A DNA stretch of 64,000 bases from Zingiber officinale (taxonomy: Eukaryota > Streptophyta > Magnoliopsida > Zingiberales > Zingiberaceae): contig NC_056002.1 of NCBI RefSeq assembly GCF_018446385.1, forward strand, positions 29,746,636 to 29,810,635, written 5' to 3'. Positions 48,278 through 57,769 of the stretch are shown here, in pieces (within the stretch, counting starts at the first letter, position 1; the number at the start of each line of letters is the position of its first letter). The translations under genes and the position numbers were made by a program. The notes beneath the pieces were generated by a model. The model saw only the letters and a program-made list of their open reading frames with translations. It ran no database searches and was not told the origin of the DNA.

Positions 48278-48301
48278 TTAAGATTCTCTTCGGACCAATT
48301 T

Positions 48302-48690
48302 ATGAACAAGATCCAATTTTCTAATTCTCATTACGAGGAAGTTTTAGACTATTCTCAACAATTTGCTAAATCCAAAGACATAGGCTATAGCAATTCTGCT
48401 TTAGTAAGCCAAGGAGACCAAATTCTAGTACAACAGAATAGCACGATCCTAGCCTTACTTCTTTGCATTACAGACTTACAGTCTTAGAAAATCAAATTCT
48501 TACTTTGGAAAATCACATACATAAAAATACTTATACACAGGATCTAAAGCAAACATTAGAAAATATAAATAAAGATCTTAGTAAACTTTTCCTAGGAAAA
48601 ACTGTTACTAAACACCCACCTACCACATATAAATTCTTAAAAATACAAGATTCACCTACTAATGGCTCTACAAACAAAAACACAAGTTGA
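48302..48690 (+). pseudogene. Small leader-proximal viral ORF, frameshifted
   Basis: ATG at 48302 starts MNKIQFSNSHYEEVLDYSQQ; a frame change near 48460-48480 leads into LENQILTLENHIHKN and a short coiled segment to 48690. Position, size (about 125 codons) and the YxEALDY-like start with a C-terminal coil resemble ORF1 of badna- and tungroviruses, whose role is not well defined. Its stop overlaps the next ATG (48662). Confidence 0.6.
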
Positions 48691-49242
48691 AAGTTTTTCT
48701 GGCACCTCACATACACTAAGACTTCAAACGAATCTCTCCATGATATCCAGAAAATCTACAAGCACTCAGGCTACCTATCAATTAGAAGAACTTATAGATA
48801 TTGACCAAAACTTAGACACCTTCTCTAATGAACAATTAAATACACTAAACCCAAAACGATTATATCATCAGGGATTGTTATATTTTTCCACTTTACTTTA
48901 TAGATATCATAGAACCCAACCATTACACCTACCCGATGGGGGAGAAGAAAGATTTAACCTTATGAATGAAGAATCTGCTAGACTACTCTTACAAAGAAAA
49001 CATAACTATATTCACCTAGGACTTATTGTGTTTGGCCTCAGAGGACTTACTCGAAAAAGCATAGGAGCTAAAGTTTTCTTAGTACTATATGACTCAAGGT
49101 TATCTGACAATGACAAAGTGGTTATTGGACTTATAGAAGTAGATATGAATAGTAATCTAGGAATTATGTATTTTTGTCCTAATTTTAATATGATCATTCT
49201 AGACTTTATTGACCATATTAAAATTTCTGTTCAAGCCAGGGG
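48662..49242 (+). pseudogene. Pararetroviral movement-protein region, cut by the copia insertion
   Basis: ATG 48662. The conserved core NYIHLGLIVFGLRGLTRKSI, VLYDSR, GLIEVDMN and FIDHIKISVQAR fits the caulimovirid movement protein, which forms tubules through plasmodesmata. The frame is open up to the LTR of the inserted element at 49248. A few more movement-protein codons resume after 54238 before the large deletion. The same segment in copy 2 (63632-64000) has an extra in-frame stop. Confidence 0.85.
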
Positions 49243-49247
49243 ATATG

Positions 49248-50234
49248 TGTTGGAGCAATCTCAATGGTCCGCGGGACCATGTGTTTTGGTGTTTGGGCAA
49301 AGGGTTTAAGTTAGGTTTACCCTCGTTATTTGATATGTGTACTTGAGTTGTGCAGGACTGCAGGTGACACATGTGACTCAGGTTGACGGCTTCGGGTCCG
49401 ATGAAGGATGGCATTGAGGACAAGCCGCGGGCTTGAATGCATCTGAGGGATCGTGGACAAGGCAGCAAGGACAAGGGCCGAGGGAAGCGACTTCGAGGCA
49501 TACGCGAAGGATGACATTGAAGACAAGCCGCGGGCTTGGATGCATCCGAGGGACGAGAGCCAAAGGAAGTAGGCTTGAAGGCAAGAGGTCAAGGCTGCAA
49601 AGAAGAGTCAAGTGAGTCGTGAGGGTCCGAGTGCGAGTGAAATGTACTCGGGATGGGAAACCCTAAGTTTAGGGTTGTACCAGTCGTATCTGGGACGATC
49701 GGTGATGAATGAATTCAGAGATGTCGTCTCCAATGTCATGGGACCGGTCGACTGATAGATAGCCGTTGGAGTGTCGTTGGGCTGGCACCAGTCGGCTGGG
49801 TAAATCAGCAAGGCTGATTTCCCAAGCTCTATGAGAAGGAGCTTGGTCTGGTGACGAAATTAGACTTGGTTAAGGTCTAATTAGTAGTCTACAAGTGCTC
49901 AAGTGTTTGTGGAATCCAAGAGGTCTTGGTGTGTTGTGGTGAGGTTTCTCCACCCACAAGGAGCGACTTGAGATAGCCGGAGTTTCCGGGGGCTAATCCA
50001 CCGAAGGATCGGGATCGTCCACCTTACGGACAGCCGTGGAGTAGGAGCATCATCTCCGAACCACGTTAAACGAACGTGTATTGGTTTGCTAGTTCTTTTC
50101 TTTCTTTAGCTTTCGTATTCATTGCTTTAGTATTTGTATTTCCGCTGCGCAAGCTAACAATAGTGTAGGAAGCTAACGATTTGGGGCTGCCGTCTATCCA
50201 ACCCCCCTTCAAGCCGGCCACCGATCCTCCAACA
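49248..50234 (+). mobile_element. 5' LTR of element 4 (987 bp)
   Basis: TGTTGGAGCAATC to CCTCCAACA. Compared with the 3' LTR it lacks three segments (around 49695, 49795 and 49848), two of them in the CAGTCGACTG palindrome cluster. The ORFs on both strands here are shadows. Confidence 0.93.
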
Positions 50235-50236
50235 AG

Positions 50237-50248
50237 TGGTATCAGAGC
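50237..50248 (+). other. Primer-binding site of element 4 (tRNA-Met)
   Basis: TGGTATCAGAGC, two bases after the LTR end, as in copia elements. Confidence 0.92.
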
Positions 50249-50289
50249 GAGGACGCTCTCCTTTGGACTAACCGCCAAGGAAGCATAAG

Positions 50290-52039
50290 ATGGCCGAGTT
50301 TATTGTCCCTCCAAAATTTGAAGGAGGAAGCCTTGGGGACATCACCTTTTGGATGGTGAAGATGAAGAGCTTCCTCGACACGGATTGGGACACAATGATG
50401 GTCGTCGAGGAACCATTTGAAGTCCCAAGAGACAAGAAAGGAAAGAGGCTCCGACCACGACATTGGACGGAGGAGCAAACGACACGATCGGAGGCAAATT
50501 CAAAGGTAATATCAATATTTTATTGAAATTTTGCCTTCTAACGTGATAAGTCGTGTAGGTGAATACAAGAATGCCCACGAGTTGTGGAGCAAGGTAAAGA
50601 AAGTTCTAGGAGAAGAACTTTTGCCTACACATGAGGAGATAGAGCCCAAGGAGATGGGCTTAGTAGCTCAAGAAGAGGAGGAGGAGCAACCGGAAGTTGA
50701 GTCATGCTCAACATCCGAGGAGGAGAAGCAAGATGAGGCATCATCTACATCCTCAAAGGTTGAAGATGAATCCAAGACAAGTGAAGAAGATGAAGAAGAA
50801 ATCTTGGAGGAGGTCAACCTAGTGAGCACCTCCATCGAAGCAATGTCAAAAGATCACATAGTATGCTTCGGTTGCAATGAGAAGGGACACTACAAGAGTA
50901 GGTGTCCATTGGGTAAGAAGAAGGTAACTCCTAAACCAAATCAAGTTATTTTGAATACTAACATGGGTTGTAGGAATAAAGAAGCCCAAAAGAAGGAGAA
51001 GAAATGGCACATAGTGTGCTTCACGTGTGGTGAGCGGGGTCATTACCACACCAAATGCCCAAAGAAGAAAGAAATCAAGAAGTTGGCGCATTTGAAGAAA
51101 TGGGAGAAGAAGAGAAGCGAGAGTCAAGGGGGAGCTTCAAGGGTAAGGGAGGTATACCCTAACTTGAAGGTTAATTCAAATTTAAACTCCTCCATGCATG
51201 ATAGGAAAAATAATGTTAATCATTATATGCCCATGCAAAATTTTGGTTTCAAATATCATGATCGGAATAGGGTAAATGTGGATCATAACCCTAGGAAATC
51301 TATGCATGATAAATTTAGAAATGATAGACCTAGGAAAGTTAAATTCTCATTACCTAAGGAGAAGAAGGTAATAGAGAACCAAGGCATTAATCCCAAGAAG
51401 GGGAGACATATGCCTAGAAAGGGTAGGTCTAGGAATGTCCAAGGTGGACATGTTGACTCTAGGGTTAGGAACCTAGAAAGGGAGAATCAAGTTTTGAAGG
51501 CAAAGCTTGATGGTTTAGAGAAATTCCTTAAGAGATTCAATGTTGGATCTAAGGAATTAAGGATGATGTTGGGTAGCCAAAGACCCAACAATGACAGATC
51601 GGGCTTGGGATACCGATCTAGTCCCTCCAAGGCCAATGAGAGTTCATATGCTAGGGTGGCAAATGATCATGGCAAGGGAGAGTCCTCCAAAGCTAAGGGA
51701 AAGTCTTATGCTAGGGTTGCATATGACTATGACAAGGAGAAGTCAATAAGTGGCAAGGAAAAGCCATTTAATGGTAAGAAGAAATTAACCAAGGACAAGG
51801 TGTCCAAGGTTAAGAAAGTTAGGTTTGTAGGCCAAGTGTCATCGGAGGTGCACCGATGTGGCCTAGTCATTGTGGATGAGTCACCTAGGGAGTGGCTAAG
51901 GTTAAGAGCTCTAGGGGGAGCTCAAAGAGTCAATTTGGGACTCATGGCCAATGGATCTCAGGTGGGTACTACTTGGGAGTCTAGAGGAGCCATGGAGTGT
52001 GCCAAAAGGTTTGGAGATGGATTTGAGTCTCAAACCTAG
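50290..52039 (+). pseudogene. gag of element 4, one frameshift, two zinc knuckles
   Basis: ATG 50290 starts MAEFIVPPKFEGGSLGDITF and reads to a TGA at 50524-50526; the frame resumes with LPSNVISRVGEYKNAHELWS (50531), so one small indel near 50520 separates the halves. The second part (502 codons) has an acidic Glu-rich region, two CCHC knuckles (CFGCNEKGHYKSRC near 50868 and CFTCGERGHYHTKC near 51021), a Lys-rich stretch, a coiled coil (VRNLERENQVLKAKLDGLEK) and a DRSGLGY motif shared with element 2. Gag packages element RNA. The usual protease-integrase-RT is absent; the frame ends at 52039 with no pol remnant. Confidence 0.88.
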
Positions 52040-53180
52040 GGATTTGGCACACATGGTTTGTGTTTCATGCAAAAAATATGACATTTGGGGTCATATAGCG
52101 TGATAATTGGTTTTGGATGTATAGATGCCATGTAAACCAATGCTAGGGATGCATTGTGGGTTGGTATGGGCAAATACATCAAGAGGAAGCCAAAACTAGG
52201 ACTTTAGGTCAAGGTTCAATTGAACCATTTAGCTAGTTTTGGATTTTGTGTCAATCTTGGGATTGGTGATAGATACATTTTGTAATGTATTTTTCCCAAG
52301 TAGACAAGGGTACAATAGACCTCTCCACAAAATTTGAGAATTTTTGGAGGTCTAGGGAATTACTGGTGCATTTCTGAAGTTGGCCTGAAAAGACTGATTT
52401 TTTTAGAAATTACGGTGCATTTCTGAAGTTGGCCTGAAAAGGCTGATTTTTTTCAGAAATAGGGTACCAGTCGACTGGTAACAGTAGATTTCGACCACAG
52501 AATGCTTCTGTAAGGTTCTGTCGAAGGGGGCAGTCGACTAGCACTTGGGGCAGTAGACTGATACCAGTCTGAAACTGTTTTCAGCATTGGTTTGTGACCA
52601 TGTCAACTCGCTTAGATGTATGGGATCCAAGGGGGATTAATACATGAGTTTAGGGTCAGTTTGGATGAGAAATTTTCAACAATTGGGATATTGTTGGAGA
52701 ACTTTTTAGATGTTAGGCAAAGGGGGAGAATTAAGGTTTAGTTGGGAAAACCTTTAGTGCCTTTGCGTAGGGGGAGCCTTGGGATAGGTTCTTAAAAAGC
52801 CCTGTGATAAAATCCTAGCTCAATGGGGAGCGTAGGTGTAGGGGGAGCCTTGTGATAGGTTCCAATGCATGTTTGCATTTTGTTTCGGCGGTTGCCAAGT
52901 GTGTAGCCTTGGCAACGTAAGTCCATTCGGCATTATAAGTCCAAGTGTGTAGTCTTGACATCGTAAGTCCATTCGGCATTATAAGTCCAAGTGTGTAGTC
53001 TTGACATCGTAAGTCCATTCGGCGGTTGCCAAGTGTGTAGCCTTGGCAACGTAAGTCCATTCGGCATTATAAGTCCAAGTGTGTAGCCTTGGCATCGTAA
53101 GCCCATTGTTTTTAGCATTGTTATTTGCTATTTGTTTTCCCTAACTTAAACGTATTGCCAAACACCAAAAAGGGGGAGAT
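52040..53180 (+). other. 3' spacer of element 4 with tandem repeats and polypurine tract
   Basis: Non-coding. There is a tandem duplication of about 56 bp around GGTGCATTTCTGAAGTTGGC (52370-52460) and CAGTCGACTG-type palindromes (52468-52565). A five-unit array follows at about 52880-53106 with 46-, 46- and 42-bp spacing (GTCCATTCGG at 52921, 52967, 53013, 53055). The polypurine tract is at 53167-53179. Confidence 0.85.
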
Positions 53181-54233
53181 TGTTGGAGCAATCCCAATGG
53201 TCTGCGGGACCATGTGTTTTGGTGTTTGGGCAAAAGGTTTAAGTTAGGTTTACCCTCGTTATTTGATATGTGTACTTGAGTTGTGCAGGACTGCAGGTGA
53301 CACATGTGACTCAGGTTGACGGCTTCGGGTCCGATAAAGGATGGCATTGAGGACAAGCCGCGGGCTTGAATGCATCTGAGGGATCGTGGACAAGGCAGCA
53401 AGGACAAGGGCCGAGGGAAACGACTTCGACGCATACGCGAAGGATGGCATTGAAGACAAGCCGCGGGCTTGGATGCATCCGAGGGACGAGAGCCAAAGGA
53501 AGTAGGCTTGAAGGCAAGAGGTCAAGGCTGCAAAGAAGAGTCAAGTGAGTCGTGAGGGTCCGAGTGCGAGTGAAATGTACTCGGGATGGGAAACCCTAAG
53601 TTTAGGGTTGTACCAGTCGAATGGTACTGGGACCAGTCGACTGATGGTGAGCACAGAAGCATTCTGTGCCCGAAATGGCTGGGGATCAGTCGACTGGTCA
53701 TGGGACCAGTCGACTGATAGATAGCCGTTGGAGTGCCGTTGGGCTGGCACTAGTCGCCTGGTGCATAGACTAGTCGACTGGTAACGGGCAAATCAGCAAG
53801 GCTGATTTCCCCAAGCTCTATGAGAAGGAGCTTGGTCTGGTCGGCCAAAGTGACGAAATTAGACTTGGTTAAGGTCTAATTAGTAGTCTACAAGTGCTCA
53901 AGTGTTTGTGGAATCCAAGAGGTCTTGGTGTGTTGTGGTGAGGTTTCTCCACCCACAAGGAGCGACTTGAGATAGCCGGAGTTTCCGGGGGCTAATCCAC
54001 CGAAGGATCGGGATCGTCCACCTTACGGACAGCCGTGGAGTAGGAGCATCATCTCCGAACCACGTTAAACGAACGTGTATTGGTTTGCTAGTTCTTTTCT
54101 TTCTTTAGCTTTCGTATTCATTGCTTTAGTATTTGTATTTCCGCTGCGCAAGCTAACAATAGTGTAGGAAGCTAACGATTTGGGGCTGCCGTCTATCCAA
54201 CCCCCCTTCAAGCCGACCACCGATCCTCCAACA
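53181..54233 (+). mobile_element. 3' LTR of element 4 (1053 bp)
   Basis: Starts TGTTGGAGCAATCCC after the polypurine tract and ends CCTCCAACA. It carries the complete palindrome cluster (53615-53790; CAGTCGACTG repeated with TCAGTCGACTGG/CCAGTCGACTGA flanks) that is partly deleted in the 5' LTR. It shares GATCGTCCACCTTACGGACA and TTCCGCTGCGC with the LTR of element 1. Confidence 0.93.
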
Positions 54234-54282
54234 ATATGGTGATTTTCAGAAACATAATATTCAAATAGACATAATCTTTCTT

Positions 54283-54287
54283 GGAAA
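54283..54287 (+). other. Deletion junction in pararetrovirus copy 1 (GGAAA microhomology)
   Basis: Sequence left of this point matches copy 2 at 63579-63583, and right of it matches copy 2 at 59148-59152. GGAAA is present at both copy-2 sites, and the 4431 bp between them (end of movement protein to RNase H) are missing here. The fusion puts the viroplasmin-like ORF out of frame with the movement protein. Confidence 0.93.
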
Positions 54288-55809
54288 GTTCGTACTTTTT
54301 CCACCAAAATCATGCATTTTGGCACTCAAGATTTACAACTTTTCACACAACCAGAAGATCATTTTCGCTTTGTTGGCAGAGACAGACTTGACCACATCCA
54401 AAATTGTCTTATTGACAATATTTGGCATATCTCTACACTTCCAAGAAGCTCTGGACATAAAATCGCAGTAATAAATGCTCTTTCCAACTACTTTCTTACC
54501 ACTATCCAGAAACTAGCATGAAAGAAATTTTCCTGTTACGTGGTCTTTTCAGGACCCCAGGCAGGGGTATACTCTACATGGGAAGAAACCAATTTAGCCA
54601 TTCAAAACCTAGAACATCCATACTTTAAAGGCTACTATTCACTTGATGAGGCTTTTACAACACCAATACAACATACTCCAAACAACACCAATACAAGCTA
54701 CTAGCCCTGATACAAATACTTTTACTTATGCTCAAGTTGTGCAACATACTCCTGAGAATAGCCTGGCAGAACCTTCAACAGAACACACCAATACTCTTAT
54801 CAGACCAGAGTACCTAACTTTGACTTAACTTAAAGAACAAAATAAGGCTACAGCTTTACAAAGAGCATCTGAGATGCGCCTGGCAGGTTTCCCAAATACT
54901 ATTCCTGAGGATATTCATACTTATGTTCGCAGTCTGGTTGAAAATTTTACTTTACAAACGTTTATAGAATTATGTGAAGCCCTAAAAGCTTTTCACAGAA
55001 CACCTCCTGAAGGAATGACTATTGTATATGAAGCTGAGTTCAGCCTAATACTTAAATGCCAGAAGAAAGGACCACCTTGCATAAAATCAGATAAATATGG
55101 ATGTCAATGCCAGCTTCTCTATGCTTTCAGAAGAGCTAACATAGATTATGAATCCTACATTACTACGGCTTACAAAGGGAGACAAATTACCCCTTTTACT
55201 CTTCTTAATTACGGCCTCTTACATAAATTATGGATTCATGACCCAGATTCAGTTAAAGATTTCCCAAAGAAACTTGCTACTGTTATTTCTACTGCTTTGG
55301 AAGAAGAAGAAACGTTTGTAGTATGCACATTTGATAGTACTCCTCTAGAGTGGCTGGATCTCAAGATAGAGTCAGCCCGACATTTAGTAAAAATTGGCGT
55401 AAATGAAGTTGGCGGTTACCAAGCCGAGTTACATGACTATCCTACAAACCCAGACTGTGATTGGGAAGCTCCTCCCTCCTTTTTAGACCAACTCAAACAC
55501 TGGAGAGCCTATTCAAGGGACGAATTGGCTTGGGACAGACTTGAAGATCCTAAAATTTATTGGCCAAAAGATATGGGTACCAGATTTTTCCCTTTTCACT
55601 TTACTACACAGCATACTACCCTGTTTCAACATTACCAGAAGAAGACAGAGAGAATGAGTAACAAGAGGTTAGCAAATTCTGCCCTTTCAGCTAGATCCTA
55701 TCGAGCTGCCTTAGCCAAACACAGAGCACCAAATCAAACTTCCAACTCACAAGCATCATCTTTAGACTTAACCGGAGAAGACAACATTGATAATATGATG
55801 GATAGCTAA
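54288..55809 (+). pseudogene. Viroplasmin/transactivator-like ORF of pararetrovirus copy 1, broken
   Basis: After a conserved N-terminal part (54312-54521) comes the viroplasmin fold, recognisable by CYVVFSGPQAGVYSTWEE and PYFKGYYSLDEAFTT, then a linker (QATSPDTNTFTYAQVVQ) and a well-preserved 311-codon C-part (54874-55809) ending in NIDNMMDS. In caulimoviruses this protein forms inclusion bodies and allows re-initiation of translation on polycistronic RNA. Breaks: the original start codon is lost with the deletion, there is a stop at 54519-54521, an internal deletion near 54655, and a stop near 54826. Confidence 0.8.
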
Positions 55810-55811
55810 GA

Positions 55812-55930
55812 ATGACAACCACCGTACTCAACAGCGCCACCACTACTCAACAGCTATATGATGGGCAGCTAAGAATGACAACCACCGTACTCAACAGTGC
55901 CACCACTACTCAACAGTGCCACCACTCACC
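55812..55930 (+). repeat. Tandem repeat after the viroplasmin-like ORF
   Basis: AATGACAACCACCGTACTCA plus about 40 further bases, about 1.7 copies. The same repeat is present in reverse in copy 2 (57650-57770). Confidence 0.85.
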
Positions 55931-56095
55931 AATGTCTCCACTAAAACCAATACTACTTTCCACCTATCTCTTTTGCAGATGCCTTCCTTTCACCCTAAAC
56001 AACACCTTCCTTGCACCTGTCTTACTTTCCAAGATGCTTTCCTTCCCTCTTAAGCAAATGTTTCCTTCCTCCCGAAGACATCTCTCTACTCTTGC

Positions 56096-56104
56096 CTATA
56101 AAAG
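56096..56104 (+). promoter_or_regulatory. Probable pregenomic RNA promoter TATA box (copy 1)
   Basis: CTATAAAAG lies in the non-coding region after the last ORF and upstream of the leader repeats, the position of the pregenomic promoter in caulimovirids. The corresponding segment is deleted in copy 2. Confidence 0.65.
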
Positions 56105-56669
56105 GTCATCTTCCTCTGCCTCCCAAGGCATTCCCCTAAGCACAACCTTCTCTCACTCTTTACCTCCTCAAGCTCTTGCAACTCCTTTTCCAGCTCTCTT
56201 TCAAAACCCTTCTTTTCTCCCTGTAAGTATGTAAAATATGTCAATTTCAGTATGTAATGTCTTTTAAAAATTTCGGTCTCAGTATGTAAAAACTATGTAA
56301 TTATTAGTTTGCTGAGTGTAATCCCCTGTAAAATTTCTCCACTACATAAATCTATGCTTGTTTTATAATGAATTGAGTTCTGTCTTGGTTCTTTTCCTCA
56401 GTCCTTATCTCAGTAACCAACAGGTGAATAGTAACTGTATCAGGAATAACCAAAATTATATAAGACCTGTGTTGGCTAAGTAAGAAGGGTATAAACCCAA
56501 AGTCTTACGCATAAGCCGAGGCACTGATTGAAGGTGAGATCCTGAACAGGTGAGGCTCACTGGAAAACAAACAAGAAAAGAAAACAGAGTAAAAAAAAAA
56601 AGAGTAAAAATTACAACATCATTATATTTACCTGTAACATTACATTACTGTGGTGATCTACTTAATTTC

Positions 56670-56890
56670 TATAATTCACTACTACTGTATTTTTTTTTTA
56701 CTGTTTACTATCTACTATTTACTTTTTACTGTTATTAACTTTTTACTATCTACTGTCTGTTTACTTTTGTTACTGTCTACTGTTTACTTTTGTTACTGTT
56801 TACTATCTACTGTTTGTTTACTTTTGTTACTGTTTACTATCTACTGTCTGTTTACTTTTGATACTGTTTACTATCTGTTAAAAAAAATTT
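56670..56890 (+). repeat. 3' terminal direct repeat of pararetrovirus copy 1
   Basis: Near identical to 48047-48263. It ends in an A-run exactly where the primer-binding site would follow in the circular genome. Confidence 0.85.
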
Positions 56891-56904
56891 AAAAAAAAAT
56901 TTAA

Positions 56905-57105
56905 TTTTTTTTTTACAAATAGTAAACAGTAACAAAAGTAAACAGACAGTAGATAGTAAACAGTAACAAAAGTAAATAGTAGACAGATAGTAACAAAAGT
57001 AAACAGACAGTAGATAGTAAAAAGTTAATAATAGTAAAAAAGCAAATAGTAGATAGTAAATAGTAAAAAAAAATACAGTAGTAGTGAATTACAGAAATTA
57101 AGTAG
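56905..57105 (-). repeat. Leader minisatellite of copy 2 (inverted relative to copy 1)
   Basis: Reverse complement of 56670-56890 with minor indels, forming the inner arms of the long inverted repeat. ORFs predicted through it have no biological meaning. Confidence 0.85.
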
Positions 57106-57769
57106 ATCACCACAGTAATGTAATGTTGCAGGTAAAGATAATGATGTTGTAATTTTTACTCTTTTTTTTTTTTTACTCTGCTTTCTTTTCTTGTTTGTTT
57201 TCCACTGAGTCTCACCTGTTCAGAATCTCACCTTCAATTAGTGCCCCGGCTTATGCGTAAGACTTTGGGTTTACACCCTTCTTACTTAGCCAGCACAGAT
57301 CTTATATGATTTTGGTTATTCCTGATATAGTTACTATTCACTTGTTGGTTACTGAGATAAGGACTGAGGAAAAGAACCAAGACAGAACTCAATTCATTAT
57401 AAAACAAGCATAGATTTATGTAGTGGAGAAATTTTACAGGGGATTACACTCAGCAAACTAATAATTACATAGTTTTTACATACTGAGAGTAGAGAGATGT
57501 CTTCGGGAGGAAGGAAACATTTGCTTAGGAGGGAAGGAAAGCATCTTGGAAAGTAAGACAGGTGCAAGGAAAGTGTTGTTTAGGGTGAAAGGAAGGCATC
57601 TGCAAAAGAGACAGGTGGAAAGTAGTATTGGTTTTAGTGGAGACATTGGTGAGTGGTGGCACTGTTGAGTACGGTGGTTGTCATTCTTAGCTGTCCATCA
57701 TATAGCTGTTGAGTAGTGGTGGCGCTGTTGAGTACGGTGGTTGTCATTCTTAGCTGTCCATCATATTAT

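Larger units (their letters stand above)
49243..54238 (+). mobile_element. Complete gag-only copia (Sirevirus-like) element 4 with TSD ATATG
   Basis: LTRs at 49248-50234 and 53181-54233, primer site TGGTATCAGAGC (50237-50248), gag, no pol, then polypurine tract AAAAAGGGGGAGA (53167-53179). The 5-bp duplication ATATG lies at 49243-49247 and 54234-54238. Copy 2 of the virus preserves the unoccupied site (near 63630), which confirms the borders. By eye the LTRs differ at about eight bases outside three indels, so insertion was recent. It must have used pol proteins from elsewhere. Confidence 0.95.
48047..56890 (+). mobile_element. Endogenous pararetrovirus copy 1 (Caulimoviridae), internally deleted and interrupted
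   Basis: Layout: direct terminal repeat (48047-48263), tRNA-Met-type primer site (48265), small ORF, movement-protein ORF, a 4.43-kb deletion joint at 54283-54287, viroplasmin-like ORF, promoter region with TATA box, second terminal repeat (56670-56890). A 4986-bp copia element lies in the movement-protein frame. Capsid, protease and polymerase are absent, so the copy cannot replicate by itself. Copy 2 supplies the comparison that defines the deletion and the insertion site. Confidence 0.88.

Noticed and set aside
49199-49611. Overlapping minus-strand ORFs in the LTRs of element 4 (also 53141-53544)
   Set aside because: They appear in both LTRs, overlap in several frames and match the GC-rich U3/R sequence. 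No conserved domain.
56550-57113. Hydrophobic Tyr/Leu-rich ORFs that look like small membrane proteins (also 47960-48240)
   Set aside because: They are direct translations of the TTTACTATCTACTG minisatellite and appear on both strands.
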